From CAZYTO01 sp964650405 (GTDB lineage Bacteria > Acidobacteriota > Thermoanaerobaculia > Gp7-AA8): a DNA stretch of 6,995 bases. Below the pieces are notes generated by a model, which saw only the letters and a program-made list of their open reading frames with translations, had not been told where the DNA came from and made no database searches. The stretch's first letter is position 1. Each line of letters opens with the position of its first letter. Of this stretch, positions 1-5,372 are shown piece after piece. Location: positions 1 through 6,995 of the forward strand of contig CAZYTO010000289.1 in assembly GCA_964650405.1 (NCBI GenBank), in the 5' to 3' direction. The position numbers were made by a program, and so were the translations under genes.

Positions 1-227
1 GGGCTCTCCACGCCTTGTACCGCCCTGGGGTGAAAGGGGATTGGTCCGCTGTGGGCCTGCAGTGGTCCGCTGCGGCGGGAGAGGAGGATCGACCACCTGC
101 CCGTGTCGCGAATGAGCGGGAGGAGGAGGCAGGCCCGGCGATGCTCGGGCGCCTCGATCTCGATGGCCGCGCGCCGCGCAAGGATCCCGCGGAGCGCGGT
201 GAGCGAGTCGTCATCAAAGCGAGGCAT
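1..227 (-). CDS. NUDIX hydrolase, CoA pyrophosphatase-like (partial, runs off left edge; frame apparently broken)
   Basis: The reading frame starts with ATG at 225-227, 22 bases after the glycosyltransferase stop, and is open to the window edge (75 codons). The product begins MPRFDDDSLTALRGILARR and continues with RACLLLPLIRDTGRWSILLSRRSG. This matches the N-terminal pattern of CoA-pyrophosphatase-type NUDIX proteins: a helix, then RAAVLVPL...LLTRRS..L..H.GQI.FPGG. These enzymes hydrolyse CoA and related nucleotide diphosphates in the cytoplasm. The final conserved piece is missing from this frame: after PIPF the frame reads HPRAVQGVES. In the next frame, bases 30-1 read PQGGTRRGEP, which restores a GG and the G-x5-E start of a Nudix box. 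An indel near position 30 is therefore likely, either a sequencing or assembly error or a real mutation. The rest of the Nudix box lies outside the window. Confidence is good for the family and low for whether the gene is intact. Confidence 0.68.
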   Translation of the reverse strand, partial: MPRFDDDSLTALRGILARRAAIEIEAPEHRRACLLLPLIRDTGRWSILLSRRSGPLQAHSGPIPFHPRAVQGVES

Positions 228-249
228 GTCTCAAGTATGAAGGACTTGC

Positions 250-1785
250 TCAGAGCGGCGCACGGGCGAAGGCCTCCGGCTCCAGCATGGGAATGCCTTC
301 GAGCGCGTGGTAGAGAGCGAGCGTGCCGTGGCCGCGCACCGGGAGCGTGACCGTGGTGCGCGCGCCGGGCGCAAGGTCGCGCGGCAGCGCGACCCAGTGG
401 TCGTAGATCTCGGCGCCGCCGTCGAACAGCTTCACGATCATCCGGTATCCGGGCTGGCCATATTCGCGTGCGCGGATCGTGGCGTCACCGGCGTTCAGCA
501 ACTCGATGGTCAGCGGGTCGAGCTCGACCCGCACGAGCTCGAGGTTTGGGAAGAGCGGGATCGCGGGAGTCACGCCCGCGGCGGCAGCCTCGGCCTGCGA
601 GCCTTGCGACCTGCGATCCGCGGCTCTGTCGGCATCGTCGCCCCCTGAGTCTGCTGCACTTTCGAGCGCCGCCAGGTACCCCTCCACCGTCTTTTCCATG
701 CTGGCATGCTCGTCGAGCCAGCGCTTCTGGGCCGCGGCGGGATCGGGCAGATCGCGCAGAAAGAAGCCGGCCAGTTGTTCGACTTCGCTCTCTCCGAATG
801 CGATCTTCACCACGCAGTCGCCGGGCAGCTCCGCGAACTGGGCGTAGTCGCTGACGGCGACGGGCTTGCCTGACTCGAAGGCGCGGATGAGCGTTCCGCT
901 CGTCTCGCCCGCACTCGGATAGCGGAGATTCACCAGCCGGTCCACCGCGGCGAAGTGGGCCGCGAACTCGACGTCCTCGACGTAGCCGGTGAAGGTGATG
1001 CCTTCGTCACGTAAGGCCTGGACGTCGATGTTCGGCGCAGGCTCGCCGACGACGAGCAGCCGCAGCCACGGCGCCTCGGCCCGCGCCTTCGCGAAGGCGG
1101 CCAGGATCACCTCCGCGCGCTTGGCCGCGGTGAGGAAGCCGAAGAGCCCGATGACCCGGTCGTTGGCGCCATACCCGTACCGCTGCCGGACGTCGCTGCG
1201 CCGGCCCCGCGCGAACGGCTGGGGCTCGAAGGGATGCGGCACGACGAAGACCGGCGTCGTGACTCCGAACGACCGCAGCCGCTCCGCGGCCCACTGATTG
1301 TGGACGATGACCGCGCGCGACCGGCGGGCGGCGTCGACGGAGGCCGGCAGGAGAAAGTTCCCCATCTCGCTGTGCAGGCCCGCCGCCCGCCCGCGCGCCC
1401 AGGCCTCCCCCACCGCACCATGGCTCGCGCTCAGCGCCGCCGCATAACCGTCTGCATCCCCGCGCGCCAGGGTCATCTCCACGATGAGGTGATGGAGCAC
1501 GAGATCGTGCAGCACGATGACCCCGGGCGTGTGCAGCGCCTCCCAGTAGATCCACTCGTGATGAGGGTTGTTGCCGAGATGATAGAGGCGGGCGGCGTTG
1601 TCGGTTGTTCGTTGTTCGTTGTTCGTTGTTCGTTGCAGGTTAGCGGGTTGGGAATCCTCCGTGGCGGAGCGATCGACGGCCTCCACGTCCACACGCTCGC
1701 GCAACGCCGGCAGGAGCATCGCTGAGTAGTGCGCGATGCCCGTACGAGCCGGCGGCAAGGGCGTAAACATCAGAACGCGTCGCAT
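250..1785 (-). CDS. GT4-like glycosyltransferase with C-terminal beta-rich extension
   Basis: The 511-residue product is probably a cytoplasmic or membrane-associated glycosyltransferase of the GT-B fold, family 4-like, acting in cell-surface glycan synthesis; donor and acceptor cannot be told. The N-terminal domain opens with MRRVLMFTPLPPARTGIAHY (residues 1-20), the usual first strand and glycine loop, and later has YHLGNNPHHE (68-77) and VIVLHDLVLHH (89-99). The second Rossmann domain starts at GLFGFLTAAKR (213-223) and contains LLVVGEP and SAGETSGTLIRAFESGKPV (291-309). The canonical E-x7-E aligns to G293 and R301, so that motif is not conserved. A low-complexity acidic/Ala linker (about 376-404) leads to a roughly 100-residue, probably beta-sandwich domain of unknown role. 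Residues 48-63 are encoded by a 7-bp tandem repeat. The gene starts 80 bases after prfB. No clear ribosome site is visible; ATG at 1768-1770 is an alternative start. Confidence 0.85.
   Translation of the reverse strand: MRRVLMFTPLPPARTGIAHYSAMLLPALRERVDVEAVDRSATEDSQPANLQRTTNNEQRTTDNAARLYHLGNNPHHEWIYWEALHTPGVIVLHDLVLHHLIVEMTLARGDADGYAAALSASHGAVGEAWARGRAAGLHSEMGNFLLPASVDAARRSRAVIVHNQWAAERLRSFGVTTPVFVVPHPFEPQPFARGRRSDVRQRYGYGANDRVIGLFGFLTAAKRAEVILAAFAKARAEAPWLRLLVVGEPAPNIDVQALRDEGITFTGYVEDVEFAAHFAAVDRLVNLRYPSAGETSGTLIRAFESGKPVAVSDYAQFAELPGDCVVKIAFGESEVEQLAGFFLRDLPDPAAAQKRWLDEHASMEKTVEGYLAALESAADSGGDDADRAADRRSQGSQAEAAAAGVTPAIPLFPNLELVRVELDPLTIELLNAGDATIRAREYGQPGYRMIVKLFDGGAEIYDHWVALPRDLAPGARTTVTLPVRGHGTLALYHALEGIPMLEPEAFARAPL
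1598..1646. repeat. 7-bp tandem repeat inside the glycosyltransferase gene
   Basis: On the plus strand about seven 7-bp units lie in register: TTGTCGG, four perfect TTGTTCG units (1605-1632), TTGCAGG and TTAGCGG. On the coding (minus) strand the unit is CGAACAA. Because 7 is not divisible by 3, three units give one heptapeptide cycle, seen in the protein as LQRTTNNEQRTTDN. The insert lies in a loop between the second strand of the first Rossmann domain (VDVEAVD) and the conserved ARLYHLGNNP, so the frame and probably the fold are preserved. Confidence 0.92.
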
Positions 1786-1820
1786 ATCAATGGGAAGCGA
1801 AAAACGATCAGCAAGAACTG

Positions 1821-1862
1821 CGAACGATCAACGAACAACGGAGAACGAACAACGAACAACGG
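1821..1862. repeat. 7-bp tandem repeat in the prfB-glycosyltransferase gap
   Basis: The same 7-bp unit as inside the glycosyltransferase gene appears here in the opposite orientation: on the plus strand GAACGAT, CAACGAA, CAACGGA, GAACGAA, CAACGAA, CAACGG. The array fills much of the 80-base gap after prfB and ends about four bases before the prfB stop codon. Bases 1844-1861 are an exact reverse complement of sequence within 1605-1635. A degenerate continuation (AAGCGAAAAACGATCAGC) extends left to about 1796. Confidence 0.9.
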
Positions 1863-1865
1863 CCT

Positions 1866-2970
1866 CTAGTCCGCCGTCGTCCGCGCGCGCTGGGCGAGGT
1901 ACGCCTCCACGAAGCCGTCGAGATCGCCGTCGAGAATCCGCGACGGGTCGCCCACTTCGTAGCCGGTACGCAGGTCCTTGACGAGCTGGTAGGGCTGGAG
2001 GACGTAGGAGCGGATCTGCGAGCCGAACCCGATCTCTTTCTTCTCTCCTTCGATCTTCGACTGCTCTTCCTTCCGCTTCTCCAGCTCGACCTGGTAGAGC
2101 TTGGCGCGGAGGAGCTTCATGGCCGTGTCGCGGTTCTTGTGCTGGCTGCGCTCGTTCTGGCAGGTGACGACGATCCCGGTGGGAATGTGCGTGATGCGGA
2201 TGGCCGAGTCGGTGACGTTGACGTGCTGGCCGCCCGCGCCGCTGGAACGGTAGGTATCGACGCGCAGGTCCTTGTCGTTGATCTCGACCTGGATCTCTTC
2301 GTCGATGTCGGGATAGATGTAGACGGAGGCGAACGAGGTGTGCCGCCGTTTCGCCGCGTCGAACGGCGAGATGCGCACCAGGCGATGGACGCCGTGCTCC
2401 GACTTGAGGTAGCCGTAGGCGTAATCGCCGCGAACCATCACCGTGACGCTCTTGAGCCCCGCTTCCTCGCCGGCCTGGTACTCGAGCAGCTCGCCGGACC
2501 AGCCCTTCTTCTCGCAGAAGCGGAGGTACATGCGCAGGAGCATCTCCGCCCAGTCCTGCGATTCCGTACCGCCGGCGCCGGGATGGATGGCCAGGATGGC
2601 GTCGCGGTCGTCGTGCTCGCCGGAGAGCTTCATCGTCATCTCGACTGCGTTGACCTCGCTCTCGAGCTGCGCGACGAGGGCCTCGATGTCGGCATCCACC
2701 GGCTCGCCGTCGCGCTGGAGCTCCAGCAGCACGTCCAGCTCCTCCGACTTCGTGGTCAGCGATTCGCCGGCTTCGATGCGCTTTTCGACGCGGGCCCGCT
2801 TGCGCCCCACTTCCTGCGCCGTCTCCGGCTTGTCCCAGAAACCGGGCGCGGACATCTCACGCTCGATCTCGTTTAGCGCGCGTCGCGCCGCGTCGGGGTC
2901 AAAGATAGCTCCGGACCGCGGTGAGACGGTCATTGAGATCGGGGATCTTTTCGAGAGTTGCTTCGTTCAT
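1866..2970 (-). CDS. prfB: Peptide chain release factor 2 (RF2), with programmed +1 frameshift
   Basis: RF2 ends translation at UGA and UAA codons by triggering peptide release on the ribosome. The true start is ATG at 2968-2970. The zero frame encodes 23 codons, MNEATLEKIPDLNDRLTAVR then SYL, and meets an in-frame TGA at 2899-2901. A +1 shift at CTT-TGA-C continues as DPDAARRALNEIERE to a TAG stop at 1866-1868. The full product is about 367 residues, close to the 365 of E. coli RF2. Residue numbers for that product: SPF at about 201-203, the UGA/UAA-recognition motif, and GGQ at about 246-248, the catalytic motif in SGAGGQHVNV. An ATG at 2931-2933 would open the second frame directly, but it lies inside the zero-frame leader and gives an N-terminus unlike RF2. 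The gene follows lnt by 67 bases, most of them repeat. The stop is TAG, which RF1 reads, so RF2 does not decode its own terminator. Confidence 0.96.
2898..2914 (-). promoter_or_regulatory. prfB programmed +1 frameshift site
   Basis: Read on the minus strand, the segment is CCGGAGCTATCTTTGAC. It contains the classic slippery heptamer CTTTGAC (2904-2898), with TGA as the in-frame stop. Just upstream is an internal Shine-Dalgarno-like GGAG (2912-2909), placed as the AGGGGG of E. coli prfB is and followed by the same TAT codon. In known prfB genes, low RF2 lets the ribosome pause at UGA and slip forward, which makes more RF2. The sequence shows every element of that autoregulatory loop; only the internal GGAG is weaker than in E. 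coli. Confidence 0.95.
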
Positions 2971-2976
2971 GGAGGC

Positions 2977-3065
2977 TCGCTTAGTCGCTGTATTCGCTGA
3001 GTCGCTGTATCCGATTAGTCGCTTAATCGCTGATCGCTTATTCGCTTAATCGCTTGGTCGCTTTG
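2977..3065. repeat. Approximately 8-bp degenerate tandem repeat spanning the lnt end and the prfB leader
   Basis: On the plus strand about ten units of the form TCGCT(T/G)NN follow one another: TCGCTTAG, TCGCTGTAT, TCGCTGAG, TCGCTGTAT, then after a short break TCGCTTAA, TCGCTGA, TCGCTTAT, TCGCTTAA, TCGCTTGG, TCGCTTTG. The coding-strand unit is AAGCGANN. The array begins six bases upstream of the prfB start codon, fills the whole gap, and encodes the last residues of Lnt (ATKRLSE) and its TAA stop. The unit differs from the 7-bp one found further left. Confidence 0.88.
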
Positions 3066-4576
3066 CCTATTCTCCCTCGGATCATCGCCAGCGCGATCAC
3101 CGCGCAGGCCATCCAGGCGAACCAGTCCCCCAGCCGCACGTACGGCGTGACCGTCGTCCGCGCCTGGAAGTCCGCGTAGATGATCCCCTGCCGGCCCATG
3201 GGCAGGTTCTGCACGAGCCGGCCGGTCGGATCGACGAACGCCGAGATTCCCGTCGTGCCGGCGCGAAGCACGTAGCGATCGGTCTCGACGGCACGGAGGC
3301 GGACCTGGTTGAGGTGCTGGCGCGGCGCGGAGGTACCGTCGTACCAGGCGTCGTTGGTGATGGTCACGAGCACGTTCGCTCCGTGCACCACCTGGGCGCG
3401 CGGGATCTGCGGGTAGACGACCTCGTAGCAGATGGCCGGGCCGTAACGGAACTTCCCGTCGAGCGGGGTGTCCTTCGTCCCGAACTCGAACTCGCCGACG
3501 GCGTGGACGAGCTTCTGGGCGAAGAAGAGCATCTTGCGCAGAGGGACGTACTCGCCGAACGGCACGAGGCGGATCTTGTCGTAGTGGCCGATGGTCCTGC
3601 CGCCACTGACGAGGAACGCCGCGTTCCAGAGCCGGTTCGGCTGTGCCGGGTCCTCGGCGACGGAACCGAGGATCATGTCCACGCCTTCATCGCGGGAAAT
3701 GGCCTCGATGGCGTTGCGGTAGCCGTCCGTCGTGGCATACGCAAGCGGCACGGTCGACTCCGGCCAGATGACGACCTGGGCCTTGCCCTTCCGGATGGCC
3801 TCCGCGGTCATCGACATCATCCGCCGGTAGATGGCCATCAGGTTGTCTGAATCCCACCGCATTTCCTGGGAGATGTTCGGCTGCAGCAGGGCAGCGCGGG
3901 AAACGGGAGCATCCGTAGGACGCGCGATGAGCTTCGCGGCCACCAGGCCGGTCGCCCACCAGACGAAACAGATGATCGTCACGCTGCCCGCTGCGACCAG
4001 CCGCCGGATGCCCAGGGGCCGCGGCGAGTTGCGACTGACGATCAGCCAGGCCAGAAGTGTCGTCGGGAGCAGGATCAGTACGCCCAGAAGGTAAGGCCCG
4101 CCGACGCGATCGAACTGCACGAGGGGCGTGTAGTCGACGATGGCCGCAGCGATGAGATTCCAGGGAAAGCCCGTCAGCAGGTAGGTGCGGGCGTATTCGA
4201 CGGCCGCCCACGCCAGCGGCACGAGCAGCCATCGTCCGAAGCTGTCTCCGGGCCGGATGCGCCAGACGGCGAAGCCGAACAGCGCTCCGTACAGGCCGAG
4301 CAGGATGCACATGGCGATGAAGATCAGCACGCCTGTGACGTACGGCAGCCCGCCGTAGTGCGACATCACGCGCACGACCCAGGGCACCATCAGCAGCCAG
4401 GTGGTCGTCGCTGAAAGGCATCCGAGAAACGCCGACTCCCAGCCGCCGCGCGCCTTGCCGAGCGCCACGAAGAGCGGCAGGAGAGCGATGAAGACGAGCC
4501 AGCCCGCGCCCACGTTCGGAAAGGCGAGAGCGAGGAGGAGGCCGGAGATGATGGATGACGCAATGCGGAGAGGCAT
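3038..4576 (-). CDS. lnt: Apolipoprotein N-acyltransferase
   Basis: Lnt adds the third acyl chain to the N-terminal cysteine of lipoproteins in the inner membrane, the last step of lipoprotein maturation before export to the outer membrane. The 512-residue product matches the family length. Hydrophobic segments lie at about 5-40, 55-72, 80-106, 115-135, 160-182 and 195-215, with a last one at about 485-499. The carbon-nitrogen hydrolase (nitrilase-like) domain lies between, with the catalytic triad Glu273 (VVIWPEST), Lys334 (YDKIRLVPFGEYVP) and Cys383 (GPAICYEVVYP). Glu342 in FGEYVP and the conserved TNDAWYD (407-413) are also present. The start is ATG at 4574-4576, 45 bases after the zinc-ribbon gene; no strong ribosome site is seen. 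The last residues and stop are written in the 8-bp repeat, so the C-terminus may have been remodelled by repeat growth. Confidence 0.96.
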   Translation of the reverse strand: MPLRIASSIISGLLLALAFPNVGAGWLVFIALLPLFVALGKARGGWESAFLGCLSATTTWLLMVPWVVRVMSHYGGLPYVTGVLIFIAMCILLGLYGALFGFAVWRIRPGDSFGRWLLVPLAWAAVEYARTYLLTGFPWNLIAAAIVDYTPLVQFDRVGGPYLLGVLILLPTTLLAWLIVSRNSPRPLGIRRLVAAGSVTIICFVWWATGLVAAKLIARPTDAPVSRAALLQPNISQEMRWDSDNLMAIYRRMMSMTAEAIRKGKAQVVIWPESTVPLAYATTDGYRNAIEAISRDEGVDMILGSVAEDPAQPNRLWNAAFLVSGGRTIGHYDKIRLVPFGEYVPLRKMLFFAQKLVHAVGEFEFGTKDTPLDGKFRYGPAICYEVVYPQIPRAQVVHGANVLVTITNDAWYDGTSAPRQHLNQVRLRAVETDRYVLRAGTTGISAFVDPTGRLVQNLPMGRQGIIYADFQARTTVTPYVRLGDWFAWMACAVIALAMIRGRIGKATKRLSE

Positions 4577-4621
4577 GAATGAGTTGCCGGATCGCCGGAA
4601 GGGTCGGTTCCGCCCCGCGAT

Positions 4622-5092
4622 CTACTTCTTGAACAGCGCGTCGAACGCCTTGCGCGCGTCATCGGGCGTCTGCGGCTGGCGGGCCTTGTCGGCGACGAGG
4701 TCCTTCACCACTTTGGGCTGGTAGAACGTGCACTGATTGCGGGCATGTTTCGGAGAGACGCGGGCGGGGATGTTCTCGCGGCACTCCCAGAGGGTGGTCG
4801 TGTCGAAGAAGCGGCAGTTGCCGCAGGTATGCAGGTCGGCGCCGCACTTCATGCAGGTCTCGTCCGAGGTAGGTTGTTCGAGACCGATACGCTGGTGGCC
4901 GCACGCGTTGCACTTGAAGACCTCAGGGCCGAATCCACCCGCCGTGCGGCCGCGCGGTGCGCCTTCCAGCCGGCCTCGCGGCGGCTCGGGGCGCGGCCCC
5001 TGGGATCGGTGATTGTTACTGCCGCCGGAGTGGGAGGAATAGCCGCCGCCGTCCTGATAGCCGCGGTGCTTGTATTTACGGTCATCGCTCAA
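4622..5092 (-). CDS. Cysteine-rich zinc-ribbon protein with Gly/Arg-rich N-terminus (function unknown)
   Basis: I do not recognise this 156-residue protein by name. Residues 1-57 are low complexity, rich in Gly, Ser, Arg, His and Pro, with RG dipeptides (PRGRLEG, PRGRTAGG), and are probably disordered and possibly RNA-binding. Residues 58-121 carry eight cysteines: C61-x2-C64, C80-x2-C83, C90-x2-C93, C104 and C121. This suggests two zinc sites, a zinc ribbon (61/64/80/83) and a second cluster (90/93/104/121). The C-terminal tail ends DDARKAFDALFKK, a likely helix. No reading frame with ATG fits; the start is TTG at 5090-5092, supported by a strong ribosome site, GAGGTGA on the minus strand (5103-5097). 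An in-frame stop lies just upstream. That site overlaps the stop of the preceding small gene, suggesting translational coupling. The lnt gene follows after 45 bases. Confidence 0.8.
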   Translation of the reverse strand: MSDDRKYKHRGYQDGGGYSSHSGGSNNHRSQGPRPEPPRGRLEGAPRGRTAGGFGPEVFKCNACGHQRIGLEQPTSDETCMKCGADLHTCGNCRFFDTTTLWECRENIPARVSPKHARNQCTFYQPKVVKDLVADKARQPQTPDDARKAFDALFKK

Positions 5093-5096
5093 AACG

Positions 5097-5103
5097 TCAC
5101 CTC
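5097..5103 (-). promoter_or_regulatory. Ribosome binding site deciding a TTG start, overlapping a stop codon
   Basis: The minus strand reads GAGGTGA here, complementary to the 3' end of 16S rRNA, and lies four bases from the TTG start of the zinc-ribbon gene. Its last three bases are the TGA stop of the 50-residue membrane protein, so ribosomes finishing that gene end on the initiation site of the next. Confidence 0.75.
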
Positions 5104-5249
5104 ACGATTACGAGATACACCGCGCCGAGGATGAGAATCAGGCCGGTGAGGAAGAGAATCAGCCGGAGTGCCACACGCGCCATCTTCACAACGAACCAGA
5201 TGAGCGCGACGACAACGAGAATCCCAAGGAGCTCCTGAACGCTCGGCAT
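5097..5249 (-). CDS. Small two-segment membrane protein, 50 residues
   Basis: A short frame from ATG at 5247-5249 to TGA at 5097-5099 encodes 50 residues: MPSVQELLGILVVVALIWFV, then VKMARVALRLILFLTGLILI, then LGAVYLVIVR. It shows two hydrophobic segments, about 7-21 and 28-48, separated by a short basic turn (VKMARVALR). This predicts a hairpin in the inner membrane with both ends on the same side; Lys and Arg in the turn favour a cytoplasmic loop. The function is unknown. The evidence that it is real is the strongly biased composition, no overlap with another gene, and a stop codon embedded in the ribosome site of the next gene, four bases before its start. No clear ribosome site precedes its own ATG; a leader of about 12 bases or fewer is possible from the candidate promoter at 5268-5276. 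Confidence 0.72.
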   Translation of the reverse strand: MPSVQELLGILVVVALIWFVVKMARVALRLILFLTGLILILGAVYLVIVR

Positions 5250-5267
5250 GCCGGGGAGTCGCGAGCT

Positions 5268-5276
5268 AGTGTAACA
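5268..5276 (-). promoter_or_regulatory. Candidate extended -10 promoter for the membrane-protein/zinc-ribbon/lnt/prfB cluster
   Basis: The minus strand reads TGTTACACT, which fits an extended -10 element (TGnTAnAnT). It lies 18 bases upstream of the ATG of the small membrane protein, in the only sizeable gap between the accessory region and the cluster. No good -35 is visible. The call rests on this pattern and position only. Confidence 0.3.
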
Positions 5277-5337
5277 GCAATATGGCGGAAAGCATTGCGG
5301 CTAACGGGCGGCGTGAACCCTTACCGACGAACATCCA

Positions 5338-5350
5338 GCCCCTCGGGGGC
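5338..5350. terminator. Short GC hairpin downstream of the recombinase-like gene
   Basis: GCCCC-TCG-GGGGC forms a five-base-pair stem with a three-base loop, 22 bases beyond the stop of the recombinase-like gene. No run of T follows on either strand, so it would be at best a weak intrinsic terminator. It could also be chance in GC-rich DNA. Confidence 0.25.
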
Positions 5351-5372
5351 GCGTTGAACCGCTGTCTTCTTG

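Noticed and set aside
291..309. Loss of the E-x7-E motif in the glycosyltransferase as a sign of inactivity
   Set aside because: The surrounding GETSGTLIRAFESGKPV block is well formed and I believe it occurs in related glycosyltransferases, so the change more likely marks a subfamily than a dead enzyme. The blank last entry of the findings list carries no claim.
15..350. Plus-strand frame of 111 codons at the left edge
   Set aside because: It overlaps the NUDIX start and the glycosyltransferase end on the other strand, is very rich in Arg, Gly and Ala, and resembles no family.
1007..1555. Minus-strand frame of 182 codons inside the glycosyltransferase gene
   Set aside because: It is an out-of-frame Arg/Gly/Ala-rich translation of the same strand; the glycosyltransferase frame carries all the motifs.
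1598..1862. CRISPR array suggested by repeated short units
   Set aside because: The units are 7 bp and directly adjacent with no spacers, so they are simple tandem repeats.
2139..2876. Long open frame (245 codons) on the plus strand opposite prfB
   Set aside because: It is an antisense shadow of the strongly supported prfB gene in GC-rich DNA; its product is a repetitive run of Val, Asp, Ala and Leu without family resemblance.
2931..2933. ATG as the prfB start
   Set aside because: It lies within the conserved zero-frame leader and would bypass the complete frameshift signal; the sequence before DPDAARR in that frame does not resemble RF2.
3687..4421. Minus-strand frame of 244 codons inside lnt
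   Set aside because: It is an alternative frame of lnt, whose own frame has the catalytic triad and membrane segments.
5308..5358. Possible integron attC-like site (GGCTAAC ... GTTGAAC) near the recombinase gene
   Set aside because: The two outer boxes are not complementary to each other and the inner boxes are missing, so it does not fit an attC fold.
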